A DNA stretch of 64,000 nt from Hymenobacter glacialis (GTDB taxonomy: Bacteria; Bacteroidota; Bacteroidia; Cytophagales; Hymenobacteraceae). The stretch is from the NCBI RefSeq assembly GCF_001816165.1, contig NZ_MDZC01000101.1, positions 113,360 through 177,359 on the forward strand. The letters are read 5' to 3'. The position numbers were made by a program, and so were the translations under genes. Positions 1 through 8,560 of this stretch are shown piece after piece (the stretch's first letter is position 1; each line of letters starts with the position of its first letter). The notes below the pieces were generated by a model. It did not search any database and was not told the DNA's origin. It saw only the letters and a program-made list of their open reading frames with translations.

Positions 1-669
1 CACTTCACGCCCGAGCTGCTGGCCGAGCTGGCGCAACAGGGCTTTTCAACGGGGCACATTACCCTGCACGTGGGTGCGGGCACCTTCCAGCCGGTGAAGG
101 CCGGCCGCATGGCCGACCATCCTATGCATACCGAACCAATTATTGTGACGGCAGCGCTGTTGCGGCAATTGCTAAGCCACCGGCCCCAACCGGTGCTGGC
201 CGTGGGCACCACCAGCCTGCGCACCCTCGAAAGCCTGTATTGGCTGGGAGTGGGCTTGCTTAAGCCTGCCACCGTGGCAGCCGGTGAGGTGGCTGGCCAA
301 CCGGAGCTGCTGGTTACCCAGTGGCAGCCGTACGATATGGCCGCTGCTGCCGATAACATCAGCGCGGAAGTGGCGCTGGAAGCCCTGCTCAAGCACCTGG
401 AGGCCAATGGAACCGATACGCTGCAGGCCAGCACCCGGCTGCTCATTGCACCAGGCTACCGCTTCCGGCTCATCGATGGCCTCATCACGAACTTCCACCA
501 GCCCGAAAGCACGTTGTTGCTGCTGGTGGCAGCCCTGCTGGGGCCCGGCTGGCGCACGGTGTACTACCACGCCCTAACGCACGAATACCGCTTCCTAAGC
601 TATGGAGACAGCTCGCTGCTACTGCCGGGCACGGCAGAGGTTAGCGCAAATAGTACGGAACGCTGCTGA
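1..669 (+). CDS. queA: S-adenosylmethionine:tRNA ribosyltransferase-isomerase QueA, C-terminal part
   Basis: QueA transfers and isomerises the ribosyl moiety of S-adenosylmethionine onto preQ1 in tRNA, giving epoxyqueuosine at the wobble position. The gene enters from the left edge of the window, so about 222 C-terminal residues are visible and the true start lies outside. Family signatures are clear: HFTPELL followed by HVGAGTFQPV near the visible start, NFHQPESTLLLLVAALLG in the middle, and YRFLSYGDSSLLLP close to the C-terminus. The frame is open from base 1 and ends in TGA. Gene identity is secure; only the left boundary is missing. Confidence 0.95.
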   Translation, partial: HFTPELLAELAQQGFSTGHITLHVGAGTFQPVKAGRMADHPMHTEPIIVTAALLRQLLSHRPQPVLAVGTTSLRTLESLYWLGVGLLKPATVAAGEVAGQPELLVTQWQPYDMAAAADNISAEVALEALLKHLEANGTDTLQASTRLLIAPGYRFRLIDGLITNFHQPESTLLLLVAALLGPGWRTVYYHALTHEYRFLSYGDSSLLLPGTAEVSANSTERC

Positions 670-748
670 TAACCTCTGGGTTGAACCTGCGTACAAGCCG
701 TACTTTCTTCAAATTATATAGTATCACCCATTTATTATCCACCCAATC

Positions 749-1105
749 ATGAAAAAGTCTCTCATGTTGCTCGCTGGTCTGGCACTTGCCACCACCGCTG
801 CCAACGCTCAGGAAGTTACCCCTGCTACGCCCAAAACCGAAGTTGAAGTGCGTGACAACGGCACTGTGAAAACCACTACCATCACTGGCAAGACCAACGT
901 TGGCGCGGCCCTTGAAAACACCAAAGACGCGGCTGGCAATGTGGCTCGCAAGAGCGCCCGCGCAGCGAAGCGTGCCGCTAAAAAAACGGCTAACCTTGCG
1001 GAGCGTGGGGCCAAAAAGACCAAGCGCGCTGTGAAAAAAGGTTCTCAGGAAGCCAGCTCGGCGGTGAAGGAAGGCACCCAGAAACTGGAGCAGAAGACCG
1101 AGTAG
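749..1105 (+). CDS. small secreted Ala/Lys-rich protein, unknown function
   Basis: This gene encodes 118 residues. Residues 1-20 form a signal peptide (MKKSLMLLAGLALATTAANA) with a likely cut before QEV. The mature protein has a short Thr/Val-rich segment (about 25-55) and then a strongly basic helical tail of Ala, Lys and Arg (about 60-110) rich in AAKRAAKK-like blocks. I do not recognise a family. The basic low-complexity tail could bind nucleic acid or acidic polymers, but that is only a guess. It is a single-gene unit: queA ends 79 bases upstream and a strong terminator follows. Confidence 0.7.
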   Translation: MKKSLMLLAGLALATTAANAQEVTPATPKTEVEVRDNGTVKTTTITGKTNVGAALENTKDAAGNVARKSARAAKRAAKKTANLAERGAKKTKRAVKKGSQEASSAVKEGTQKLEQKTE

Positions 1106-1140
1106 ACTGCCCCAACGCATTGTGTCAACTCGCTAGTAAC

Positions 1141-1176
1141 AAAAAATCCCCAGCCTGACGGTTGGGGATTTTTTGT
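1141..1176 (+). terminator. rho-independent terminator after the small secreted protein gene
   Basis: AAAAAATCCCCAGCC pairs with GGTTGGGGATTTTTT across a TGAC loop, with a single weak pair. The flanking A and T tracts mean it could work in both directions, serving the + strand gene ending at 1105 and possibly the leftward gene ending at 1334. Confidence 0.85.
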
Positions 1177-1218
1177 TAACAGTAAATCGCCCAAAAGTAA
1201 ACTGATGTACCTCTGGCA

Positions 1219-1307
1219 GTCATGCCGAGCCTGTCGAAGCATCTCTATCGCGCAGGCAATCAATTTTACTGCTGCGGTAGAGATGCTTCGACAGGCTCAG
1301 CATGACG
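1219..1307. repeat. palindromic intergenic repeat, copy 1
   Basis: The left arm (GTCATGCCGAGCCTGTCGAA, continuing to about 1250) pairs with the right arm at about 1271-1307 over roughly 35 bases, with a short spacer. The core TCGAAGCATCTCTAYCGC recurs in the other copies in this window. It sits between two convergent genes. Confidence 0.85.
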
Positions 1308-1333
1308 TTCTTTTAACCATGGCCATTATTGGC

Positions 1334-1567
1334 TCACTTGCCTGGGGTTTCGTGCAGCTCGTGGCGCACTCGTTCCAGCACTCCTCTGCCGAATAGACTC
1401 ATGCCCGCGTTCAGGACCACCAGGGCCGCTGTACCCGCTGCTACCCATTGGGAGGTTGGCGCTTTCTCGTCTTTCATGTGGCCGGCCCATTGCACCATGC
1501 AAGCGCCCGCGCCAATGGTAGTGAGGCCGAGTGGGGCAAACAGCAGCCATTTATTTTTGTGTGTCAT
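1334..1567 (-). CDS. small membrane protein, unknown function
   Basis: From ATG at 1567 this encodes 77 residues. An open frame continues upstream of that ATG, but the extra residues are low-complexity and unconvincing. Two hydrophobic stretches (about 7-27, LLFAPLGLTTIGAGACMVQW, and about 43-60, VAAGTAALVVLNAGMSLFG) suggest two membrane helices joined by a short charged loop. The C-terminal tail is basic and acidic (GVLERVRHELHE). I do not recognise a family. Its 5' end faces the + strand gene that starts at 1704. Confidence 0.6.
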   Translation of the reverse strand: MTHKNKWLLFAPLGLTTIGAGACMVQWAGHMKDEKAPTSQWVAAGTAALVVLNAGMSLFGRGVLERVRHELHETPGK

Positions 1568-1703
1568 AGGAAGGAGTAGATGAAATGATGCGGGAGGAAA
1601 GGCACCTGTACCGGCGCAGCATGCGTTCGGCGCGTACCTTTCGGCTTTCTGCTTACGCACCTCACCCCGACGTGTTACGACGGCCGCACCCGGCCCTTTT
1701 CCC

Positions 1704-2171
1704 ATGAGTCCTTACGAACAGCTGCTGCACCTCGCCTTCACCGCCCCCAACGATGTGAAGTATTACCTCACTCCCACCACCCTGCGGGCCCACGACCAGC
1801 TCCGCAGCGCGGCACCGGCCGACAAGCCTTTCCGCTTCGAGCAGGTGCGGCTGGGCCTAGCTATGAGCATTCTCAAGCTGGTATCGGAGCTGGGCGACCA
1901 CGACGAGAGCCGGCAGGTGCTCGACGTGCTGCACCGGGCCCTGAGCGAGGCCCGCTCGCCCGAGGACATTGACCGCATCATTGGCCGCGAAGCCCGCCTG
2001 TTTGACCGGCTCTATGAGAACCTATATGTAAACGAGGAGGGCGAAGAGTTGCTTAATCTCTTCGGCCGCACCCTCGACGCCGATGCCCCGCAGCTGCTGG
2101 AGGAGGTGGCCCAGGAAGCCGTCGACTTAGCGCGCACCCTCGACTTCAGCACCGACGAAGAAGAGGACTAA
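1704..2171 (+). CDS. acidic all-helical protein, unknown function
   Basis: This gene encodes 155 residues with no signal peptide or membrane segment. It is strongly acidic, with a DEEED tail, and looks helical throughout. Codon use is strongly GC-biased at third positions, as in the certain genes nearby, which supports it being real. I do not recognise a family or a catalytic motif. It is transcribed away from the small membrane protein gene at 1334-1567, and a palindromic repeat and a bidirectional terminator follow it. Confidence 0.65.
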   Translation: MSPYEQLLHLAFTAPNDVKYYLTPTTLRAHDQLRSAAPADKPFRFEQVRLGLAMSILKLVSELGDHDESRQVLDVLHRALSEARSPEDIDRIIGREARLFDRLYENLYVNEEGEELLNLFGRTLDADAPQLLEEVAQEAVDLARTLDFSTDEEED

Positions 2172-2234
2172 AGCACGTCCTCAGATTTAGGCAGTCTTGC
2201 GCCTTATGGGAAGTAACTAGGTTTTGGCCAGCGC

Positions 2235-2321
2235 GTTATGCTAAGCTTGCCGAAGCATCTCTACCGCTTCGTATGAGTCGGTAACGTAGCGGTAGAGATG
2301 CTTCGACAAGCTTAGCATCAC
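2235..2321. repeat. palindromic intergenic repeat, copy 2
   Basis: Left arm 2235-2267 and right arm 2289-2321 are complementary apart from one or two mismatches. The arms carry the shared CGAAGCATCTCTACCGC core. The copy lies between convergent genes. Confidence 0.85.
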
Positions 2322-2370
2322 GTTCTTTTTGCTTTCAAACAGCTTCATGCCAAGCCCACCAAACGACTCC

Positions 2371-2425
2371 CCCCAGACGCAAAAAAGCCGCTCCGGATAC
2401 CGGAGCGGCTTTTTTGCGTCTGGGG
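2371..2425. terminator. bidirectional rho-independent terminator
   Basis: A perfect stem of more than 20 pairs (CCCCAGACGCAAAAAAGCCG and its complement) closes on a GGATACC apex. The A and T tracts serve both the rightward gene ending at 2171 and the leftward SusD gene ending at 2432. Confidence 0.92.
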
Positions 2426-2431
2426 CTGTGC

Positions 2432-3868
2432 TTAGTAGCCGGGGTTCTGAATGAGCACCGGATTAGCGGGGTCGTTCAGGTCGGTTTCGCGCTTGGGAAT
2501 GGGCAATACCAATCGGTTATCGGTTATTAGAATGACGGTGCCATTCGAGGTAACGAGGTTGGTGCCGGTCCGCTTCAGGTCGTGGATGCGGAAGCCTTCG
2601 AAAGCCAACTCCAGCTGACGCTCGCGCAGGATGGTGGCCAACCCGTTGGCTGGGGTCAAATCGGCCAGGGTGAGCGGCGTGGCACCGGAACGCGTGCGGA
2701 TGCGGTTGAGGTCGGCGAGGGCCGTGGTCAGGTCGCCGGCACGGAAGGCAGCCTCGGCCCGAATCAGGTACATCTCAGCCAGGCGAATGACCGGAATGTT
2801 CTGACCGAACGTGGTGTACTTACCAGTCCGCAGGGCAACGTTCGGAGCCGACACCCGACGGGCACCCGTGCTGTTGTACAGCAGCGGGTCTTTGCCCCGG
2901 GCATCGTTCGGTCCGTACTGAGCAGCAAATGCTGGCAGCACCAGTACGTCGCCACGGCCTACGCCGCCAAGGCTGGCGTAGTGGGTAGCCAAGCCGCTGT
3001 TGGCGGTACCGGCGTTGTTCTGGTCGTTCTGCTGAATCTCCAGCAGCGTCTCGGAACCGTTGCGGCCGCGGAACACCGCTTCCAGTGTAGGCGCCAGCGA
3101 CTTGCCGCTGGTTTTGATAACTTCATCGGCCTGCACGCCGGCTTCCGCGAAGCGGTTCTGCTGCAGGTACACGCGGGCCAGCATGGCCTTGGCAGTGAAG
3201 CGAGTTGCCCGGTTGCCGTTGGTGGTGGGCAATAGGGCGATAGCCTTGGTCAGGTCGTCGATGGCCTGCGCATAAACCTGCGCCACCGTAGAACGGGCAA
3301 TCTTGCGGTTGGCCTCTTCTACCGTACGCACCGGAACCAGGCTGATGGGTACGCCCAGGTCAGTAGCAGCAGTGGCAGCGTTGTACTGCTTGCCATACAA
3401 ACGCACCAGTTCAAAGTACATGGTGCCCCGCACGAAGCGGGCCTCGCCTTCGAAGCGGGTTTTCGACGCAGCATTCTGCACCACTGGCAGGGCGTCAATC
3501 ACCAGGTTGGTTTGGTTGATGGCCTGATAGGCTTCACGCCAGATGGTTTCCGCCGTGCTGTTTTCAGCCCGCGTATTGCGGTTTGCGATGTCACGGAAGT
3601 TACCGAACGTGCCCTGGAAGCGGATGTAGGTGTCCACGGTAGCCAAGAGCTCGGGCACCAGAATGAGGTTGGTACCGTACAGGTTGGAGTTGCCCAACTG
3701 GGCATACAAGCCTACCACGGCACTGGTCACGTTGGCCTCCGAGTTGAGGGCCGTGCCAGCATCAACCGACTGGAGCGGGTCAATGTCAAGTTGCTTGTCG
3801 CACGAGGTCAGAACCAGGGCCAGGCCCAGGGTCAAGACAGTCGCCGAACGGGAAAAGAAATTTTTCAT
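2432..3868 (-). CDS. SusD/RagB-family outer-membrane lipoprotein
   Basis: SusD proteins are surface lipoproteins that cap a SusC channel and capture its nutrient ligand. This one has 478 residues. The lipobox LTSC puts the lipidated cysteine at residue 23, and the usual DKQLDIDPLQ follows. The N-terminal SusD domain has the TPR-like helices (for example AYQAINQTNLVIDALP), and the C-terminal RagB/SusD part contains IRLAEMYLIRAEAAFRAGD and ERQLELAFEGFRIHDLKRTG. It lies 24 bases downstream of its SusC partner in one operon. No glycan-degrading enzyme is nearby, so the substrate cannot be inferred. Confidence 0.95.
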   Translation of the reverse strand: MKNFFSRSATVLTLGLALVLTSCDKQLDIDPLQSVDAGTALNSEANVTSAVVGLYAQLGNSNLYGTNLILVPELLATVDTYIRFQGTFGNFRDIANRNTRAENSTAETIWREAYQAINQTNLVIDALPVVQNAASKTRFEGEARFVRGTMYFELVRLYGKQYNAATAATDLGVPISLVPVRTVEEANRKIARSTVAQVYAQAIDDLTKAIALLPTTNGNRATRFTAKAMLARVYLQQNRFAEAGVQADEVIKTSGKSLAPTLEAVFRGRNGSETLLEIQQNDQNNAGTANSGLATHYASLGGVGRGDVLVLPAFAAQYGPNDARGKDPLLYNSTGARRVSAPNVALRTGKYTTFGQNIPVIRLAEMYLIRAEAAFRAGDLTTALADLNRIRTRSGATPLTLADLTPANGLATILRERQLELAFEGFRIHDLKRTGTNLVTSNGTVILITDNRLVLPIPKRETDLNDPANPVLIQNPGY

Positions 3869-3892
3869 CGATGTCGTTGCTAATGCGGATGA

Positions 3893-6889
3893 TTAAAGGC
3901 CGAGGTTGATGCCAACCAGGAAGGTTTTGGCAAGGGGCGGCGTGTAGAAGTCGTGACCGATGAGGAAGTTGGCAGCGCCGAATGCGGCCGTGTTTACCTC
4001 TGGGTCGTAGCCTTCGTACTTGGTGAAGGTGAACAGGTTCTGGGCCGAAACATAAACCCGAGCCGACTTCAGGAAAGCCCGCTTGGCCAGATCCGAAGAC
4101 AGGTTGTAGCCAAGGGTCACATTCTTCACGCGGAAGAACGAACCGTCGGTTACCCAACGCGACGACTGCGACGTGCCATTGCCGCCGTAAAGACGCAGCT
4201 GTGGAACATTGGTCATATCGCCGGGGTTCCGCCAGGCATTCAGCTGGTCAAGGGTCTGGTTGTCGAAGTAGTCACCGCTGGCCGACTGGTAGATACCGGC
4301 GGCGTTGTAGAGGTCGTTGCCCGACACAAACTGGCCGAGCACGCTCAGGTCCACGCCCTTAAAGGAGAACGTGTTGGTGATACCGCCCGTGAAGTCCGGG
4401 TTGGGGTTGCCCACCACCTGCAGCGCTGCCTGGGACACGTTGGCAGTAGTGCCTCCGTCGGCATTGAAGTAAAGAGCATCGCCGTTAGCGGGGTCTACAC
4501 CGGCAAACTTGCGGCCGTAGAAAATGCCGATGGGCAAGCCTTCGCGCACGCTACCCAGGTACTGGCTCTGGATGGGCGCCGCCAGCGAAGTGATTTTGTT
4601 GCGGTTGAACGAGATGTTGAAGTTGGTGCTCCATTTGAACGCCTTGTCGAAGTTGCGCGTGTTGAGGCTAAACTCCAGACCGCGGTTGTTCAGGGTGCCC
4701 ACGTTTTCGGTCACGTTGCTGTAGCCGTTCACATAAGCCAACGGACGGTTCAGCAGCAAATCGGTGGTTTTCTTCTCGTACACGTCGATTTCACCCGAAA
4801 TACGGTTGTCAAAGAAGCCAAATTCCAGGCCCAGGTCGGCTTGGGCAGTGCTCTCCCAGGTCAGGTCGGGGTTGCCCACCCGGTCGCTGGGCTGAATGCC
4901 CGCCTGGTCGGCGTAAGGCAGGGCGTTGAACAGGCCGCGCGACGAGAAGTTACCGATTTCGGCGTTGCCCGTCAGGCCGTAGCTGGCGCGCAGCTTCAGG
5001 AAGTTCAGGATGCTGTTATCCTTCAGGAAGCTTTCTTCCGTGACAACCCAGCCAATGGAACCAGCCCCGAAATTGCCGTACCGGTTGTTGGCACCGAAGC
5101 GCGAAGAGCCGTCGCGGCGCACGCTACCCGAAACCAGGTACTTGTTGCGAAACGAGTAGTTGACACGGGCAAACTGCGACAGGAAGGCAAAGCCTTCCTG
5201 CGAGGAGCTGGCATTGGTCTTGATGGCCGCGCTGGCAATTTTGGTAAACTCTGGGTTGGGGAAGCCCCGTCCTTCTGCCGACGTGCGCTTGCTGTCGGAA
5301 CGCTGGAAGGAGAAGCCGAGCAGGGCGTCGAAGTTGTGGTCTTCGTTGAGGGTAAAGTTGTAGTTGGCGGTGTTGTTGGTGGTGTAGTTAATAACCTGCA
5401 CCTGGTTGCTGTAGCCGTAGCCGGTGTTGCCACCGGTCTGGGTACCGGCACCGCGGTAAATCTCCTCGTTCAGGTTCAGGAAGTCGGCACCGATTTCGGT
5501 ACGCACCGTCAGGTTCTTGATGGGGTTGAACGAAAGGAACGCCGTGCTGAACGAGCGGTAGGTACCGGCCCGGTTCGAGCCCTTGTCCAGATCAATCAGG
5601 TTGTTGTAGTAGAGGGTGTTGTCGTTGAGCTTCGTGCCCTGGGACGGGTCATTTGGATCTACCGGAATGCGCAGTGGCTGCAGGGGCGGCAGGGCGTTGA
5701 GCTGCAAGGGGTTAGTAAAGGCGTTGTCGTTGGGCGTCCGGTCGTTTACCGAGCGGGTCAGCGACAGGTTCAGGCCCACTTTCACCCGGTCCGTAATGGA
5801 ATGGTCGAGGTTGATGCGGGCACTGCCCCGGCGGTAGCGGTTGCCCACAATAATACCCGTCTGGTCGTTGAAGGTCGAGCTCAGGAAGAAGCGGGTTTTG
5901 GCATCGCCGCCGCTCACGTTGAAGTCGTACTGCTCCACGCGGCCTTTGGTGAGAGCCTCCGAAGCCCAGTCCGTATTAGAAGTCGAGTTGATGTCGATGC
6001 CGTTGCCTTCAAATTCTTCAGCGGCGTCATAGCCCTCGTTTTCGGCTGCCTCGGTAAACAGCTGCTTGTATTGCGCCGCGTTCAGAAAGTCACGCTTGCG
6101 TGTGGCGGTGCTGGTGCCCACGTAGTAACCCGCGTTCACCTTGGTCACGCCCTGGCGGCCTTTCTTGGTATTCACGAGAATTACCCCGTTGGAAGCCCGC
6201 GAACCGTAGATGGCCGCCGAAGAAGCGTCCTTCAGGATGGTGATGCTCTCAATGTCGTTCGGGTTCAGGTCGGCCAGCGGGTTCAGCGGCTCGGTGTCCG
6301 AGCCCACGTCGGTCGACGTGGCGGGGATGCCGTCAATTACATATAGGGGCTGGTTGGAAGCCGTCACCGACGACGAACCCCGCACGCGGATTTGCACGCC
6401 AGCGCCGAGCTTGCCCGAGCCCTGGTTGATTTGCACGCCGGGCGTGCGGCCCTGAATGGCCTGCTCAAAGCTGACCGTGGGCACGTTTTCCACGTCCTTG
6501 GCGGTGAGCTGGGTTACGGAGCCGGTCAAGTCAGCCTTCGACTGCGTGCCGTAGCCTACCACTACCGCCTCGCTGAGCTGGGTAGTCGAAACGGTCAGCG
6601 TCACGTTGATGGTGCTCTGGTTGCCCACGGCAATGGACTGGGCAGCGTAGCCCACCGAGCTGATGACGATGGTTGCATTGGGCTGCACCGTGAGGTTGAA
6701 GGCACCGTCGGCGTTGGTGCTCACACCGTTAGTGGTACCACGCTCCAGCACGGTAGCACCGGGCACGGCCCCGCCGTCAGAGCCCTTCACGCGGCCGCTA
6801 ATGGCCTGCTGTGCCCAGGCGGGCACTGCAAACAGGCATATAGCCAGCAGCGAAAATAGTTTGAGATGAGTAAAGAATTTGTGTTCCAT
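3893..6889 (-). CDS. SusC/RagA-family TonB-linked outer-membrane transporter
   Basis: This gene encodes 998 residues for a TonB-dependent barrel that imports a ligand presented by SusD. The order of parts is a signal peptide ending VPAWA-QQ (about residue 26), a carboxypeptidase-regulatory-like domain (about 28-110, ISGRVKGSDGGAVPGATV), the SusC motif VVVGYGTQSKADLTGSV, a plug domain with VRGSSSVTASNQPLYVIDGI and SITILKDASSAAIYGSRASN, and a long beta-barrel with a terminal VGINLGL strand. It is intact and of normal length. The following SusD gene is its partner. A TACCTTCG box lies about 125 bases upstream, leaving a long 5' leader. Confidence 0.96.
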   Translation of the reverse strand: MEHKFFTHLKLFSLLAICLFAVPAWAQQAISGRVKGSDGGAVPGATVLERGTTNGVSTNADGAFNLTVQPNATIVISSVGYAAQSIAVGNQSTINVTLTVSTTQLSEAVVVGYGTQSKADLTGSVTQLTAKDVENVPTVSFEQAIQGRTPGVQINQGSGKLGAGVQIRVRGSSSVTASNQPLYVIDGIPATSTDVGSDTEPLNPLADLNPNDIESITILKDASSAAIYGSRASNGVILVNTKKGRQGVTKVNAGYYVGTSTATRKRDFLNAAQYKQLFTEAAENEGYDAAEEFEGNGIDINSTSNTDWASEALTKGRVEQYDFNVSGGDAKTRFFLSSTFNDQTGIIVGNRYRRGSARINLDHSITDRVKVGLNLSLTRSVNDRTPNDNAFTNPLQLNALPPLQPLRIPVDPNDPSQGTKLNDNTLYYNNLIDLDKGSNRAGTYRSFSTAFLSFNPIKNLTVRTEIGADFLNLNEEIYRGAGTQTGGNTGYGYSNQVQVINYTTNNTANYNFTLNEDHNFDALLGFSFQRSDSKRTSAEGRGFPNPEFTKIASAAIKTNASSSQEGFAFLSQFARVNYSFRNKYLVSGSVRRDGSSRFGANNRYGNFGAGSIGWVVTEESFLKDNSILNFLKLRASYGLTGNAEIGNFSSRGLFNALPYADQAGIQPSDRVGNPDLTWESTAQADLGLEFGFFDNRISGEIDVYEKKTTDLLLNRPLAYVNGYSNVTENVGTLNNRGLEFSLNTRNFDKAFKWSTNFNISFNRNKITSLAAPIQSQYLGSVREGLPIGIFYGRKFAGVDPANGDALYFNADGGTTANVSQAALQVVGNPNPDFTGGITNTFSFKGVDLSVLGQFVSGNDLYNAAGIYQSASGDYFDNQTLDQLNAWRNPGDMTNVPQLRLYGGNGTSQSSRWVTDGSFFRVKNVTLGYNLSSDLAKRAFLKSARVYVSAQNLFTFTKYEGYDPEVNTAAFGAANFLIGHDFYTPPLAKTFLVGINLGL

Positions 6890-7235
6890 GGGGGAAGGAG
6901 AAAGGTTGGTGAATCGTTAAAAATGCAGCGCTCTGTTAAAAAAAGCCCTGTTGACAGGCAATGGCACCCTTAAAATTTCGGAATGGTATCCGTATTATCA
7001 CATAATGCCACAGCGAAGGTAATTACACATGGCTATTTTATTCGTTTAAATTGGTGTAACCGCTTTAATTATTGCCAGTAACCGATACCAAGTATCACTT
7101 TTATAGTAATATGGCTACCCATACCCGCCACTGTGCAGGCAGTCGTTGGTAGCAGCGCCTGCTGTGCGTGCCTACCTTTACCGTGCTAACCTTGCCGCGA
7201 CCATAACCGGCGCCGCTGTTTCGTCATTCGCCTCA
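6890..7235. other. gene-free divergent promoter region
   Basis: This AT-richer stretch of 346 bases separates the leftward SusC gene from the rightward RNase D gene. The only signals I see are a TACCTTCG box on the - strand at 7014-7021 and a TACCTTTA box on the + strand at about 7173-7180. There is no convincing reading frame, hairpin or repeat. Confidence 0.5.
7014..7021 (-). promoter_or_regulatory. candidate -7 box (TACCTTCG) for the SusC/SusD operon
   Basis: On the - strand the sequence reads TACCTTCG, one base from the Bacteroidota TAnnTTTG consensus. It lies about 125 bases before the SusC start. I see no clear -33 TTG element. Confidence 0.4.
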
Positions 7236-8402
7236 ATGCCACTCATTCAGTACCTCACCACTGCCGACGCAATTGCCACTGCGGCTGCCCATTTTGCTAC
7301 CCTGCCCCGCATCGGCATCGACTTGGAGTTCGACGACATGCGCCACCGCTACGGGCGCCACCTGGCCCTGATTCAGATTTTTGATGGCAAGGAAGCATAC
7401 CTAATCGACCCACTGCCACTCCCCGACATGGCTGCTGGCTTGGAGCCACTGTTTGCCGTGCTCCGCGACCCTGCCGTGGCCAAAGTGTTTCATTCGTGTA
7501 AGTCGGATATTCTCCTGCTGGATGAGGTATTCGGGGTCAACTGCCTCAATATTGTTGACACCAGTGTACAATTTACATTACTTGCGGCAGAAGACAATAA
7601 CATCTCTCTGGGCCGGCTCATTCAGGCCGAGCTCGGCTTTGAAGTAGACAAAGGCGAGCAGAAATCGAACTGGTTGAAACGCCCCCTCACCGAAGCCCAG
7701 AAGGAGTACGCTGCCAACGACGTGCTCTACCTTTTTGAGCTCACCGACCGTCTCACTGCCCGCCTCACCGAGCTGGGCCGCAGCGACTGGGCTGCCCAGG
7801 AAAACCTGGCCCTGGAAGCCGTGCGCTACGGCCGCGACGACCCGCGTCCGTGGTCGCGCAACGCCGCCAAATACAAGATTTCGGCCCAGGAAATGCCCAT
7901 TTTCCGGGAGCTGTACATGCTGCGCGACACCATAGCCCGCCAGCTGGACCGCCCGCCCTACCACGTGGTGAGCAACGACCGCCTGGCGGAGCTCACGCGG
8001 CAGCCCATCGAAACGCCCTTGCAGCTGCGCACCGCCAATGGCCTGCACCCCGAGCTGAAACGTTCGCCCTACGCCGAGCAGCTTTTGGCCATCGGCACCA
8101 CCGACCTGGAGCCCGATGCACCGCTGGCGCCCGAGCAGCGCAAGTTTCCGTTCCGGCGCCGGCTCAACGGGCCCGCCGCTACGCGGGCCGAAGCGCGCGA
8201 AACCCTGTTGAACACGCTGAAGACCCTGCTCATAACCGACCACGGCAGCACCCTGGCCAATATGGTGCTCAGCAACCGCCTCATTGCCGAAATCATCGAG
8301 CAGGGCGCCGAGTTGGCCCTGCGGCCCTGGCAGCAGCAGCTCCTCCGCGAGTCGGCTGAGCGCCACAACGAGGATTACCGGCAGATTGCGGAGCCCTTCT
8401 AG
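7236..8402 (+). CDS. rnd: ribonuclease D-type 3'-5' exonuclease with HRDC domain
   Basis: This is a DEDDy-family exonuclease that trims the 3' ends of structured RNA, tRNA precursors in the founding member. From ATG at 7236 it has 388 residues. The exonuclease motifs are D29 and E31 in GIDLEFDD, the motif II aspartate in FHSCKSDILLL, and the motif III tyrosine and aspartate in EYAANDVLYL. An HRDC domain follows (about residues 205-285, EMPIFRELYMLRDTIARQLD). An in-frame TTG at 7146 would add 30 poorly conserved-looking residues, so I prefer the ATG. The next two genes follow closely in the same direction. Confidence 0.9.
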   Translation: MPLIQYLTTADAIATAAAHFATLPRIGIDLEFDDMRHRYGRHLALIQIFDGKEAYLIDPLPLPDMAAGLEPLFAVLRDPAVAKVFHSCKSDILLLDEVFGVNCLNIVDTSVQFTLLAAEDNNISLGRLIQAELGFEVDKGEQKSNWLKRPLTEAQKEYAANDVLYLFELTDRLTARLTELGRSDWAAQENLALEAVRYGRDDPRPWSRNAAKYKISAQEMPIFRELYMLRDTIARQLDRPPYHVVSNDRLAELTRQPIETPLQLRTANGLHPELKRSPYAEQLLAIGTTDLEPDAPLAPEQRKFPFRRRLNGPAATRAEARETLLNTLKTLLITDHGSTLANMVLSNRLIAEIIEQGAELALRPWQQQLLRESAERHNEDYRQIAEPF

Positions 8403-8426
8403 ACCAAAAATCATCCCGCCGAACAC

Positions 8427-8558
8427 GTGAACGAAACCGGCGAGCGCTGCCCTTTTGTTAACTGTGAATCGCGGGCGGCCGCGCCGGTCAAAATTGAGCG
8501 GCAGGCTGCGCGGGAAGAATTTGAGGCCGCGGTGGCCGAATCAGTACAAACCAGTTGA
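8427..8558 (+). CDS. 43-residue protein between RNase D and MltG, unknown
   Basis: A GTG-started frame of 43 residues begins 24 bases after the RNase D stop and ends two bases before the MltG start, so it fits an operon. The product is hydrophilic, with a CPFVNC pair of cysteines near the N-terminus and an acidic, Ala-rich helical tail (AAREEFEAAVAESVQ). The spacing and the codon pattern suggest a real gene. The two cysteines could bind a metal, but no family is recognised. Confidence 0.5.
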   Translation: MNETGERCPFVNCESRAAAPVKIERQAAREEFEAAVAESVQTS

Positions 8559-8560
8559 GT

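Noticed and set aside
3953..6346. Very long open frame of about 800 codons on the strand opposite the first SusC gene (similar ones are opposite lon, the other SusC genes and hslU)
   Set aside because: It is antisense to a certain gene and has no family motif; open antisense frames are expected from GC-rich codon use.
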